In this document: positions 29,201-38,090 of the stretch, piece after piece
How the letters are laid out: the number at the start of each line of letters is the position of its first letter
Position numbering within the stretch: the first letter of the stretch is position 1
NCBI GenBank assembly: GCA_030770545.1
Contig: CM061102.1
Coordinates: 4,453,501-4,517,500 of the forward strand
Source: Macropodus opercularis
Lineage: Eukaryota; Chordata; Actinopteri; Anabantiformes; Osphronemidae
Reading direction: 5' to 3'
DNA: 64,000 nucleotides
Made by a program: the position numbers and the translations under genes
The notes under the pieces: generated by a model
Databases searched by the model: none
What the model saw: the letters and a program-made list of their open reading frames with translations, nothing else
Told to the model about the DNA's origin: nothing

Positions 29201-32200
29201 GATATTCATTCACATGTTTCAAACTGCTGTGGGTCTCAAGCTACAAATGAACCCTCACACCCGTATATACTCAAAAACATTCAACCCATCCTGTCCAGAG
29301 ACTTCATCTCCCACACGGACCTCAGTGAAAAAACGTAACTGAGTCTGACTTCAGTTATATTTGTCCACTACTGATTTTGTTTTTCATAAATTTAGGACAA
29401 GTCAGCGTAACGTGACAGTTGCGCTCAGCAGGTTACAATATCCTGAACCATTTATAGCGCTCATTTAAAAACCTCGCTGTGTTTTATCTGTCTTAAATTA
29501 GATGTACCTTTTCTCCACAGAGATAAATCTCTGACCATGTGTTCTGACTGCATGATGAGTCTCTCACACACACACTGGGCTGCTGGTGTGTGTCACTGTC
29601 CCGCTGTGCCTCTCTCGCCATGACGTATGCTTTTCATTTTTCAAACTGAACAAATTTGGCCTTCTCTTTCACTGGAGACAGTTATTGAGTTATTTGTGAC
29701 ATTTATGAACACTGTGTGCAGACTCATCGTAACGGAAGAGACAAAGTCAAATGAAGTCTGAGCATCTCTGCTAAGTTCTGTCACATGCAGAACAAGTGCA
29801 GCATTTCATTATGACTGCACCCTTCCTCGCATTTCAGTGGCATTTTATTATTTTTTTTATTTTATCAGCTATTATTATAGCTGATAAATCAAGGAGCCAA
29901 GACTAAGATGTCCTGGAACCAAACGTGTATTTGTGCTAGTGATACCCTGCGGTGATGTGTGTGGACCACAAAAGGTTAAGTGAGGACTTTCTCAGGCAGA
30001 AAATGGCTCTCGAGGTGATATTAAGCCAGCGCAGCGTTAATGGAAGTAACTTTGTGGAAATTGGTAGCCATCCGTTCAGAGGCTGCAACAAATGAGATTG
30101 CATCCAGTCCCACCAGGGGTCCACCGCGGGGGATGGACACATGTTGCCCCACTCTGGATGATCTCTGACGATGCTCTGTCCTGTGCAGGTTACTGATGGA
30201 CAACCGGATCAGGAGAGTCCCTGAAAATACCTTCCAGTCTCTATGGAAACTGGCTGAACTGTGAGTAGCATAAAGACCTTTTTATCTCTCTCACTGTGAT
30301 CAATGAGTCATTCACAGACTTGGTTTAATAGTCTGGACAAACGCATAATAAATATACACCTTGACACTGCAGGTAAACTTATCATGTTTTTTACTTGCCT
30401 TCATTTAAGAATTTTATATCAATCTAGGAATCTGTCCAGCAACAGGATCAGGGAGCTACCGAAGAACACCTTTAAAAGCCTCTCCAAGTCTCTCCTGAAG
30501 CTGTAAGTGTCTGACAGTCAGCTGCAGAGGAAAGGTGTGTTCCATTATGTGAGGGCCGTCAGAGGCGGAGATTGGGGTGAAATTGAGTATAAAACACTTT
30601 AGGGAGCTCAATTTTGAGGTTGGATTTGGAGAACATGACTTTTCCTTACTGTTAATGTCTCCCACTGGAAAGGGAGTCAGGCCATTAACAACTGGCCCTG
30701 CTGTCACGGATGAGATTGTGCCACGGTCAAAGCAGAACCCCACTGTAGGTGCTTCATCGCGTGGCTGTCGTTCAGGCCTTTTCCTCGATCTTTAATGCTA
30801 CTTGTTTTAGTGGAGCATTTTGAGTAAAGGATGTTGTGCAGTCATTTACATATAGCATGAGCACGTGTGCAGCGGTTTCTGGCCTTTTGTTTAAAACCGT
30901 ATCACTGACAGTAAATGATTGACAGGACGAACAGAACGTTCATCCTCCTATAAATGTTACGGATACATTTGTACGAATTTTTCATAGTAGAATTCTACTC
31001 TGACTCTGACTGAAATGAAACGGCCAAGTTAAAACGTGTTTATAATTCACTGAACATCAGTGAAAGCCCCTTTGCCTTGGAGTCGGTTTGGAAGGATGCA
31101 TGAATTCTCAGGATCCTTGAACACACCTGAAACGTGTCTCTCTTCAGATATTTAATGATGTGTGAGTGAGAGACGTGTCCTGGTGTTGCTCCATTGTCTG
31201 CGGTGGTTGCTGCGGGTCAGTACTGACAGCATTCTAACATCACCGGCGCCGTTACTCATGAAGGCTTTGTGCCAGACAGGTGCCTTTCTGGGAGGCGTGA
31301 CCACGTTTCTCCAGGTCGTGTGACTTCCTCCCACAGCCTGACCCTCTCCATGCAGGGCCGCTCTGTGACAGCCTGGTGACCTGTGATCGGCTCCAGCGTC
31401 CTTGAGAGGAAACTTAACCTAATGGGTTGATGGGAAGGAAGTTTGGGCCTTTTAATGCAGCCAGTGGAATCAGACTTTTCTCCGTCGAATTATTCGGCCT
31501 TGCCAAAACTTTAAGTCACTTTAAGTTTTGCAAAGCACGACAGTGTTGCAATACCCCCACAGAGAAGACATTCAGCGCACGTCACGTCAGAATATAATGT
31601 TCCAGCTGAGATAATGATGAGGCCATCTCCACACGTTCACGCACACGCACATGGAAACAAAGAGAATGAAAGAGATGGGGTTGTTGCCAAACCAGTGATT
31701 GTTTTTGCGAGTAGAACAGTTATGAGAGGCTTTTTGAGAAATATTTTCCAGGTCTGAGACTGAAGGGAAAGAACGGAAAGACTCTGTCAAGGATCTATCT
31801 GCACATGTATTTTTTCAACTTTATACATTTTGTATGTGACAGGTAAGCAGAATTTTGGGATACATTTAAAGTCTCAATGCCCTCAGTTTGAAGGACAGTT
31901 GTTAAAAGCATTGTGCACCACATAATGCATGAGGTATCCAGAGCAAAGTGGAACTGGAACCTGGACGTCATAGGTTCGTTTTCCATTTTAATGCAAAACA
32001 AAGCCAACCCGGCTGATTGTCTGTCACGTGTTACATTTAATCCTGACAAGCTTTACTGAGTTTGTCAAGGTCTGTTTCTTGTTGCAGAAACATCTCCTAC
32101 AATCCTCTCCTTCGCATTCATCCCGCCCATTTCAACCACCTGACACATCTTCAGTCTCTGTGAGTGCACACACACAAAGACGCACTAAATAAATGTGTAG

Positions 32201-35200
32201 ACAAACCAACGACTTTGTTGAAATGTGCTCTGCTTTTCATAGGGCACTGGAAGGAATAGAGATCCCAGACATTCAGACCAAGATGTTTTTGCCTATGATG
32301 AATCTTTCCCACATGTATGTATGATCCGAACACGTGTCTCGTCATCTCTGAATAAACAAACACACACACCTTCTATTCTACGTTCTCCTTTTATCCGGCA
32401 GATACTTTAAGAAGTTCCAGTACTGCTCTTACGCACCTCATGTCAGGTCCTGCAAGCCCAACACCGACGGCATTTCATCCTTTGAGGACCTGCTGGCTAA
32501 CATAGTGCTGCGGGTTTCTGTGTGGGTCATGGCCTTCATCACCTGCTTTGGCAACCTCTTAGTGATCGGTATGAGGTCGCTAATACGAGCTGAGAACAAC
32601 CTGCATGCTGCCTGCATCAAAGTCCTCTGCTGTGAGTAAGCGCACACTACTATGCCCCAAGACTGTCAAAATAAAACTCTGACTATTTATTAGTCAGGCA
32701 TTCTTAGTGATACAGTCTCTGAGAAGCCAAACCACACAACATTTCATAATAAGCTCAATATCTTCATCATTTTTACCACGGTGGAGGTGCAGGACCCGAT
32801 CCCAGCAGTCACTGAAGTTTGTCTAAGACACGAGGACAAATCCAACAACTGAACAACCAGTTCTTTAAAAATGGATCTTTAACGCTGAGAAGCCTGTTTT
32901 GCTGGCTATGTACCCCTAACGTGTCTGTATCGATATAAGCCTAAGAGGCAAATACCTAGAGAGAAAGAAAGGAAGAACTAATAAAACAGCTTGAGCTTTA
33001 AATGCTTTAAGAATTATTATTGCTTTTTAATCTTTCGTAAATAAAGTCTCCTTGAGATCAGGGCAGTGGATTTAATATGCAGAACTCTTCCAGTCAAATA
33101 TCTCTGTGTTTAAACAGTCACAGGGATTCCACTGAATTTTATGAACATTTTTATAGACTTAAATACGTCACAAGGGGAAATATGTGAGTCAAAGAGCCCA
33201 GCGCAGAGCAGGACACTCAGCTAATCATACTGCTTGTTTCTGTTAAAGCAGCAGAATGAATGTCATAGTGAAGATTAAAGAAAAGAACAGCAGAAATGAA
33301 AACCGTCTTTCCGGCTTTAAACTTTGTATGAATGCAAGTCTAAAAGAAGGAAGCTGAGCAAGATTCATTTAAATTAATTAGTTATGTGTCTTGCTCTGAA
33401 AGTGAAGTTACAGTAAGTCTCACCAAGGCCCAGTCTGGACAGGAAGTAAGTAAAAAGTCATGTTTTTTGGTGTATAAATAAATGAAAGGAAAGAACGTTT
33501 CCAACCAGGTTGTATTTTAGAAGGATGTTTAAGAAACAAATACACACTACACACCGTTGTCTCCCATCCTGTCTCGTCGTGTTCTTTTTAGCGCGTCCTT
33601 CTCCTTCTCCATCATGTGCACTTACATAAGTCCTGTCACTATGACTTCCACCGTCTCTGCCACTCGCTCCTCTTGCTCTTTTTGTCCACCCACCAGGAGT
33701 GTAATTTTAGACTGGGTTGCCTCGTCCTTACTCTGCTTTCTCACCAACAGTACATTCAGGATATCTGATGTGGTTCTGATTTTGAGGAAACCCACAGTTC
33801 CTCAACAAACCCATGTTGATCTCTTTGTTTCTCTTATCATTCAGGTGCAGACTGCCTAATGGGTGTTTACCTGTTTTTTGTTGGGGTGTTTGATGTAAAG
33901 TTTCGAGGGCAGTACAATCGCAACGCGCTGCTATGGATGGAGAGTATGGAATGTCGCACTATTGGATTCCTGGCCATGCTCTCCTCAGAGGTATCACAGA
34001 GTAATACCCAGCTCACACCCACACATGAACGCGTCTGCTAAGGCATGTGCTGATGTGATTTCCAAAATGGGTCCTGTGACTCAAACTGAGCTGTGATCTT
34101 GGCTGTGAGGGATTTCCATTGTTCAAGCTGTCAGTTGCACTTACACAGGCTTGAATTCTGCTGATCATGCTTTGAAAATCTAAAACCAGCTGGCGGCACT
34201 TAAATCAATGCTCATAAAAAAAACTGTTAGTGTAAATCTGTTAAATGTTGTTCTAATTAATAGTTGGTGCCTCTACAAACAGTCTATTAAAGCATAGTGA
34301 CTGACTCATTACATCACATTAGTGCAAATTAAGTTCACAAGCTGTTGTTGCGTTTTGTGTGGTTATGACACTGATTTAGTCCCAGGTGGCTTAAACAACA
34401 GCATCTTAAAGTTTTTGTTCCAAATGTGATTCAATGGCAACTGGACGCTCTCTTGGTTTTGGAAGACTTTCCACCAGCTGAAACGAAGGTTAATGCCTTT
34501 GATGCTGTAGTTGAGGGGTAAACTGTCTTCAGGATCTTCAAGCCGGTCCATGAGTCACCTCACAGCCTCTCAACCCTGACCGCAAGGATCCTAGAGTAGA
34601 ATAATTTAACATAAACTATGTCTTCTTAAAGGCACGATAATTATTTGATATATCCCTAATGTATGTAATACATGTTTCCTTAGGTCTCTGTTCTTCTGTT
34701 GACTTACCTGACTTTGGAAAAGTTCCTGGTTATTGTCTTCCCCTTCAGCAACCTGCGTCCAGGGAAACTTCAGACTGGAGTGAGCAAGCATTTGTCTGTT
34801 GAATGAATTATTTTAATCTAAATGTTTTGCATATTTTCATTGTTTAGGAACCACCTACAGTAAAGCCAGTGGAACTATATTGTGTGTCAGTAGTCTAAAA
34901 AACAGCAGTACACAGTAGAATAGTTCTGATTACAGCAGCAACAGAAATGCTGACTAGAGGTGAGCAAAACATCTCAGCTTTGGCTCAGACAGGCTTTGCA
35001 AAGGCAGCTTTATTTTTAGACAATTGCAGAAATCTGTAAAAATGACATGGCTGTGATTTCATGGGGGCAATTAAGCCACAGTATCCTGCCGTCAGCTGAC
35101 TCGCAGGTGCTGTGTGAAATCACCTCATTAAAACTTCTTTTTCGAGATTAAGACGCACAGAATTTCACGTGTTCACTCCTGACGAACGCAACAAAAGTCT

Positions 35201-37137
35201 ATTCAGGAAACTCCCTGATCTAATGTTTTCAGCACAGTGAGCAAAATGTGGTGCTGCTCCGCTACCTTTGTGTTTGAAGACAGTGTCACAGGGAACAGCT
35301 GTTCTTTGAGAGTTCCCTCAAACACAGCCTTTCGAATCTGAGAAGCCTGGGTCTGTGTGGGAAGGCTCTGCCACCTACTGTTCGCTCACGGTGACCCCGA
35401 ACAGAGATAAACCTGATACTGTCACTCAGCAGGTGAAAGCTGAGCTCAGCTAAACATGTGGAGTAAGCGCAGGTTGAGAGCAGCGAGGCGTCTTTTGTTT
35501 TTATCGTGCTAGTCTGACAGGAATCCTAACAGCGTGTTTATTGTTCCGCTGGAAGGTCGTCCTCGCCTCGATCTGGCTGCTGGGCTTCATTATCGCTGCT
35601 GTGCCCCTGATGAACGAGGACGTGTTTGGAAACTACTATGGTCGTAACGGGGTCTGCTTTCCTCTGCATTCTGACAGGCAGGAAAAACCTATGGCCAAAG
35701 GATATTCCACAGGGATATTTCTGGGTAAACTGAATTGAATTATATGTTTTAGCTAACTACAATGTTTGGTTTGATTTTCAGCTCTTCCAACTATAAATAC
35801 AGAGAAACAGAAAACTCCTGATTTGGGCCTGATTTGTTGTAAATTTATATAAGTACATGAATGTGGTGCAGTTTAATTTTGTTTTGAAAGTTGGCATCAT
35901 TACACATTTTGACTGTGTGCCAGAGCAAACCTGGCTCCATCAATGATCAATGGTCTATCTCCATTCTAGTCTCACTGTTCATTGAGGGTGAAATTTAAGG
36001 ATGAAATTTACATTACAGAGATTTTCTTTTAAAATAAGAAGCCTGTGCATTAATAAAATGTTCCCCTATCAAAATATATTTTACCAAAAATGCTTATTAC
36101 CTACAAAACAAAAACTGAAAGACAAAAAAAGTACTGAGACGCTCTGCATCTCCAAATTGTTGAATTGAATTGAATTGAAGACCTAAATGACAGGACAGCT
36201 GGTACAGATCTGTGTATATGCTATATTTCATACGCTGCCTATCAGGAATAAAGAACATGCCTTGACGTTTATAGGGACAGATCAGGACAAGACAAACCAC
36301 TTCTGAAGCTCGGAGTCTTGTCACGCACAGAACAGTCTTTGTGTTGAAATGTCAGGTGTTTGTGCAGAGGTGGGAGAAGGACGACCGTCTTAACGACGTT
36401 CCATCAATTAGGTCCTAATGTCAAAGCGATTAGTCAGAAGCTGGAGCCTGTTTAGGGGTCATCCGCAGCATTTAACAGGCAGCACAGTGAGTCTGTGCTT
36501 CGACACGACTGATTCAAACCTGCCGGGCGGAACAAGGAGCACTTGTTAATAGCGTTTGCATTTCTCTAGGTCTGAACCTGGTGGCCTTCCTGGTGATCGT
36601 CTGCTCTTACTCCAGCATGTTCTACTCCATCTACAAGACAGGCATCAATGCCACAGACCTGAGGAGCAGGCTGCACAAAGACGTGGCTGTGGCCAACAGG
36701 TTCTTCTTCATTGTGTTCTCTGACGCCCTCTGCTGGATTCCCATATTTCTGGTGAAAATCCTCTCACTGTTGGAAGTGGAGATACCTGGTAAGATAGAAA
36801 TATTATGGCACAACTTTATATTATGTGTTGTACTGTAGATACTGTTTTAAGAGGCCACTTTGCTCCTTTAGGCACCATCTCCAGCTGGGTGGTCATCTTC
36901 ATCCTCCCCATCAACAGTGCCTTGAACCCAATCCTTTACACCTTGACCACCAGCTTCTTCAGAGAGCAGGTGGAACTCTTACTCTGTCGCTGGCAGAGGA
37001 GACACATCCTGAAAAAGGACCGCAAAAGCCTCACCTCCTCCACGATCTTCATGGACACGTCACGAGCTTCTTGCTGCCAGCAGCCGGCCTACCTCCAGCG
37101 GGTAACTCTGAACGGTGCTGATCCTCGCTACGCCTGA
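8218..37137 (+). CDS. rxfp2: Relaxin family peptide receptor 2 (INSL3 receptor), complete, 20 coding exons
   Basis: This is a plasma-membrane GPCR of the LGR type C family. The family binds INSL3/relaxin peptides through its large ectodomain and signals mainly through Gs and cAMP; in fish it acts in the gonad. Joined exons give 756 residues. Order: signal peptide about 1-27, LDLa 41-76, linker starting GDNIGW, cysteine-rich N-cap with CDC and ECV, ten LRRs about 140-382, hinge with YCSYAPHVRSC, TM1 about 416-438, then TM2-TM7 ending NPILY at 687-691 and a 65-residue tail. The TM3 end reads LEKF instead of DRY, as in the family. LLANIVLR, IGMRS, LCCADCLMGVYLFFVG and AVANRFFFIVFSDA fit RXFP2 better than RXFP1, and the neighbour fry agrees. 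Introns are 8300-13410, 13558-16204, 16289-18023, 18130-22103, 22176-24672, 24745-24955, 25028-25618, 25691-27618, 27694-28018, 28091-30188, 30261-30427, 30503-32087, 32160-32242, 32315-32401, 32632-33844, 33991-34683, 34780-35555, 35725-36569 and 36789-36871. Teleosts may have 2a and 2b copies; which one this is cannot be told. Confidence 0.93.
8300..13410 (+). other. rxfp2: rxfp2 intron 1
   Basis: This 5.1-kb intron runs from GTAAGG to a pyrimidine-rich acceptor ending TTCAG. I saw no further exon, RNA gene or intact mobile element. Long first introns often carry enhancers, but none can be shown here. Confidence 0.6.
13411..13557 (+). CDS. rxfp2: rxfp2 exon 2: LDLa module
   Basis: This 147-nt, phase 1-1 exon encodes residues 28-76. 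It has six cysteines in LDLa spacing (C-PLGQFP-C-GNLSE-C-LPQAFQ-C-NGHKD-C-PNGADERR-C). The DC..G.DE calcium-binding half is kept. In this family the LDLa module is needed for receptor activation rather than ligand capture. Confidence 0.93.
13558..16204 (+). other. rxfp2: rxfp2 intron 2
   Basis: Intron from GTGAGT to CGCAG. AT-rich parts near 13.7-14.2 kb; no additional coding or RNA feature recognised. Confidence 0.6.
16205..16288 (+). CDS. rxfp2: rxfp2 exon 3: LDLa-LRR linker
   Basis: This 84-nt, phase 1-1 exon encodes GDNIGWADLFGR and ends NFNEC. The GDN..GW start matches the linker that in RXFP1/2 is known to contribute to ligand binding and activation. Confidence 0.88.
16289..18023 (+). 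other. rxfp2: rxfp2 intron 3
   Basis: Intron from GTAAGT to TGTAG. No extra feature recognised. Confidence 0.6.
18024..18129 (+). CDS. rxfp2: rxfp2 exon 4: LRR N-terminal cap
   Basis: Encodes residues about 105-139 with the cap motif EFPERCDC...VECVEVDLQDVP and an N-glycosylation site (NVT). It ends in phase 2 ('ct' then GTAAGT), setting the phase of all LRR exons that follow. Confidence 0.9.
18130..22103 (+). other. rxfp2: rxfp2 intron 4
   Basis: This 4.0-kb intron runs from GTAAGT to TACAG. No missing LRR exon is expected here, because repeat 1 of the human protein matches exon 5 directly. Nothing else recognised. Confidence 0.6.
22104..22175 (+). CDS. rxfp2: rxfp2 exon 5: LRR 1
   Basis: 72 nt, phase 2-2, one repeat: SLRSNKIRVLSDLVF with an LxxNxI core. 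Donor GTGAGT. Confidence 0.9.
22176..24672 (+). other. rxfp2: rxfp2 intron 5
   Basis: 2.5-kb intron, AT-rich, ending in a T-run and CGCAG. No additional feature recognised. Confidence 0.6.
24673..24744 (+). CDS. rxfp2: rxfp2 exon 6: LRR 2
   Basis: 72 nt, phase 2-2. Encodes FLQNNSLHFISKDAF, close to human repeat 2 (FLQHN..). Donor GTGAGT. Confidence 0.9.
24956..25027 (+). CDS. rxfp2: rxfp2 exon 7: LRR 3
   Basis: 72 nt, phase 2-2. Encodes FLSQNLISSLSPGVF and ends DLHQLEWL, the most conserved part of the ligand-binding repeats. Donor GTAAGT. Confidence 0.9.
25619..25690 (+). CDS. rxfp2: rxfp2 exon 8: LRR 4
   Basis: 72 nt, phase 2-2. Encodes MLDHNPLSSLSQDTF then GLQSLMYL. Donor GTGAGT. Confidence 0.9.
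25691..27618 (+). other. rxfp2: rxfp2 intron 8, with a fossil LRR exon near its 3' end
   Basis: 1.9-kb intron. Its last 85 bases hold an acceptor-like site and the start of an LRR reading frame (27,534-27,588), listed separately. No other feature recognised. Confidence 0.6.
27534..27588 (+). pseudogene. Possible relic or decoy LRR exon in intron 8
   Basis: An acceptor (TTTGTTTCCAG) is followed, in the phase used by all LRR exons, by LDLSYNSAQQ, the classic start of a repeat. The frame then loses the repeat pattern and meets TAA at 27,586-27,588, and there is no donor where a 72-nt exon should end (27,605). It may be a decayed duplicate exon or chance; if spliced in, it would truncate the receptor. 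Confidence 0.4.
27619..27693 (+). CDS. rxfp2: rxfp2 exon 9: LRR 5
   Basis: 75 nt, phase 2-2. Encodes SMVDISLQQLPQ, then CQHMPALDWL, matching the atypical human repeat 5 (SMVNN...MCAQMPQLNWV). The usual Asn of the LRR core is replaced by Ile here. Donor GTAAGT. Confidence 0.87.
27750..27767. repeat. GT microsatellite
   Basis: About nine GT units, 57 bases after the donor of rxfp2 exon 9. Confidence 0.9.
28019..28090 (+). CDS. rxfp2: rxfp2 exon 10: LRR 6
   Basis: 72 nt, phase 2-2. Encodes DLEGNQIQTINYS, very close to the DLEGN repeat of human RXFP1 and RXFP2. Donor GTAAGT. Confidence 0.92.
28737..28772. repeat. Perfect 15-bp inverted repeat with 6-nt loop
   Basis: The left arm catctgacagacggc and the right arm gccgtctgtcagatg are exact reverse complements around the loop aaatga. 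A third copy, gcatctgacagac, lies at 29,073-29,085. Confidence 0.9.
28761..29085. mobile_element. Candidate MITE-like element with 13-bp terminal inverted repeats
   Basis: The segment begins gtctgtcagatgc and ends gcatctgacagac, exact reverse complements, with a further 8-bp palindrome inside (28,965-28,982). It is 325 bp and encodes nothing recognisable. No clear target-site duplication was found, so assignment to a transposon family is open. Confidence 0.3.
28965..28982. repeat. Perfect 8-bp inverted repeat
   Basis: caacgatt and aatcgttg are separated by two bases, inside the candidate MITE-like element. Confidence 0.8.
29861..29888. repeat. Perfect 12-bp inverted repeat, AT-rich
   Basis: tttatcagctat, the 4-nt loop tatt, and atagctgataaa form an uninterrupted stem following a T-rich run. 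Confidence 0.85.
30189..30260 (+). CDS. rxfp2: rxfp2 exon 11: LRR 7
   Basis: 72 nt, phase 2-2. Encodes LMDNRIRRVPENTF then LWKLAEL. Donor GTGAGT. Confidence 0.9.
30428..30502 (+). CDS. rxfp2: rxfp2 exon 12: LRR 8
   Basis: 75 nt, phase 2-2. Encodes NLSSNRIRELPKNTF then SLSKSLLKL. It is one residue longer than the 24-residue human repeat. Donor GTAAGT. Confidence 0.9.
30503..32087 (+). other. rxfp2: rxfp2 intron 12
   Basis: 1.6-kb intron holding the worn repeat at about 31,270-31,440. Nothing else recognised. Confidence 0.6.
31270..31440 (+). repeat. Worn teleost interspersed repeat, 3' half
   Basis: In order, the stretch has 'gtttctccagg', 'cttcctcccacag', 'catgcag', 'tgacagcctggtgacctgt', 'cggctccagc' and 'gggttgatggg'. 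These are the landmarks of the abundant fish repeat whose 5' half survives at 37.9 kb. It is diverged and internally deleted. It lies in rxfp2 intron 12. Confidence 0.6.
32088..32159 (+). CDS. rxfp2: rxfp2 exon 13: LRR 9
   Basis: 72 nt, phase 2-2. Encodes NISYNPLLRIHPAHF then HLTHLQSL. Donor GTGAGT; the next intron is only 83 nt. Confidence 0.92.
32243..32314 (+). CDS. rxfp2: rxfp2 exon 14: LRR 10
   Basis: 72 nt, phase 2-2. Encodes ALEGIEIPDIQTKMF then PMMNLSH, nearly the human sequence (DLERIEIPNINTRMF). Donor GTATGT; the next intron is 87 nt. Confidence 0.93.
32402..32631 (+). CDS. rxfp2: rxfp2 exon 15: hinge, TM1 and start of TM2
   Basis: 230 nt. Encodes YFKKFQYCSYAPHVRSCKP, the hinge TDGISSFEDLLAN, TM1 with CFGNLLVIGMRS, and the first part of TM2 ending KVLCC. 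Phase 1 at donor GTGAGT. Confidence 0.95.
32632..33844 (+). other. rxfp2: rxfp2 intron 15
   Basis: 1.2-kb AT-rich intron ending TTCAG. No other feature recognised. Confidence 0.6.
33845..33990 (+). CDS. rxfp2: rxfp2 exon 16: TM2 to TM3
   Basis: Encodes ADCLMGVYLFFVGVFD, first extracellular loop GQYNRNALLWMES, the conserved ECL1/TM3 cysteine (MEC) and MLSSE. Ends in phase 0 at GTATCA. Confidence 0.94.
34684..34779 (+). CDS. rxfp2: rxfp2 exon 17: TM3 and second intracellular loop
   Basis: 96 nt, phase 0. Encodes VSVLLLTYLTLEKFLVIVF then PFSNLRPGKLQTG. LEKF stands in the DRY position, as in other relaxin receptors. Donor GTGAGC. Confidence 0.93.
35556..35724 (+). CDS. rxfp2: rxfp2 exon 18: TM4, second extracellular loop, start of TM5
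   Basis: Encodes VVLASIWLLGFIIAAVP, then FGNYYGRNGVCFPLHS with the conserved loop cysteine, then YSTGIFL. Ends in phase 1 at GTAAAC. Confidence 0.92.
36570..36788 (+). CDS. rxfp2: rxfp2 exon 19: TM5, third intracellular loop, TM6
   Basis: Encodes LNLVAFLVIVCSYSSMFY, loop with DLRSRLHKDVAVANRFF, and TM6 with FSDALCWIPIF, the class A CWxP motif. Ends VEIP in phase 1 at GTAAGA. Confidence 0.95.
36872..37137 (+). CDS. rxfp2: rxfp2 exon 20: TM7, C-tail and stop
   Basis: Encodes TISSWVVIFILPINSALNP, then ILYTLTTSFF and a tail with Ser/Thr clusters (KSLTSSTIF) and a CC pair that could be palmitoylated. TGA at 37,135-37,137. The last 40 residues show little likeness to the human tail. Confidence 0.95.
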
Positions 37138-37468
37138 GGAAACGGGAATTGTCCGCCTGTCAAAGGTGGCACCGTGACAGTAGCACTAACAGCGGCTCTG
37201 GCGAGTGGAACGAACTTACCGTGAGCTGGCTTATCATGCTCTGACATGCTTTACAATTGTAATACTGACTATTCTGTCCAGCGCTGTTTACAACCCCCCC
37301 ATCCACAAACACACACCCACCAGGAGTGTTTTGGTTTAAGGTACTTCAAAAGGAGGATGGAAAAAGAAGCTTTCTACCAGCTGCAAGTGCGCCTACGCTT
37401 GCATGCTTATGTGGCCAGGCAATTTTTATTAGGTCGACAAATGGGAAGAAGAGGAGAAGGATTGAAGG

Positions 37469-37474
37469 AATAAA
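37469..37474 (+). terminator. rxfp2: Possible proximal polyadenylation signal
   Basis: AATAAA 332 bases after the stop codon. The downstream sequence is not strongly GT-rich, so use is uncertain. Confidence 0.35.
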
Positions 37475-37539
37475 TACCAGCAAACATGTTCCTGGCACCT
37501 TAAATACATGCAAGAAAAAACTGTTACACATTAAATAAT

Positions 37540-37564
37540 TAACTCTATATTAAATATAGAGTTA
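37540..37564. repeat. 12-bp inverted repeat in the rxfp2 3'UTR
   Basis: taactctatatt and aatatagagtta are separated by one base and would fold into a tight AU-rich hairpin in the mRNA. Confidence 0.8.
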
Positions 37565-37915
37565 GGCAAGGAGAAAAAACTGGAAGCAAGCGGCCAAACA
37601 TCTGGTCTTATCTCACTGTCTCATCTCTGTTTGGAGTGACTGAAGGAAAGGATCAATGAGCTGAGAACCCTTGAAGATTTAAGGATAAAGGCTTTCAATG
37701 ACTCTGACCCTTTGATTGCACATGAATTAGCACTTAGACATTGTTTATTAAATTATAATGCTGGAATAGTGTCAATGGCTGCATTTGGTTTCATTAATGT
37801 GCATATTTAACAATTAACAACAATCCAAATGCAAAAATCTAGCTTTGCTTTATGAAATATCATGGACCAAGTAAAATGCAAAAGCAAAGTCTGTTTCACA
37901 TAGTGATATCTAATG

Positions 37916-38090
37916 GGCACAGTGATTAGCTGTCGCCTCCCAGCAGGACTGAGCTGGGTTTGCAGTGTTTACACACTTGTTTTGTTTCCTCCTACAGTCC
38001 AAAAACATGCAGCCCATGCATGCCCTACATGACAGTTACATCACCCATTGGTGTGACTGCAAGTATGAGCGAGTGTTTATTTATAAGCTT
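37916..38090 (+). repeat. Worn teleost interspersed repeat, 5' half, in rxfp2 3'UTR
   Basis: Landmarks in order are 'cacagtgattagctgtcgcc', 'gtttcctcctacagtcc', 'cagtccaaaaacatgcag' and 'ggtgtgactgcaagtatgag'. They match the widespread fish repeat that is copied many times per genome. It is diverged, so old. Confidence 0.65.

Larger units (their letters stand above)
28091..30188 (+). other. rxfp2: rxfp2 intron 10, with inverted repeats
   Basis: 2.1-kb intron that contains three perfect inverted repeats (28,737-28,772; 28,965-28,982; 29,861-29,888), listed separately. No other feature recognised. Confidence 0.6.
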
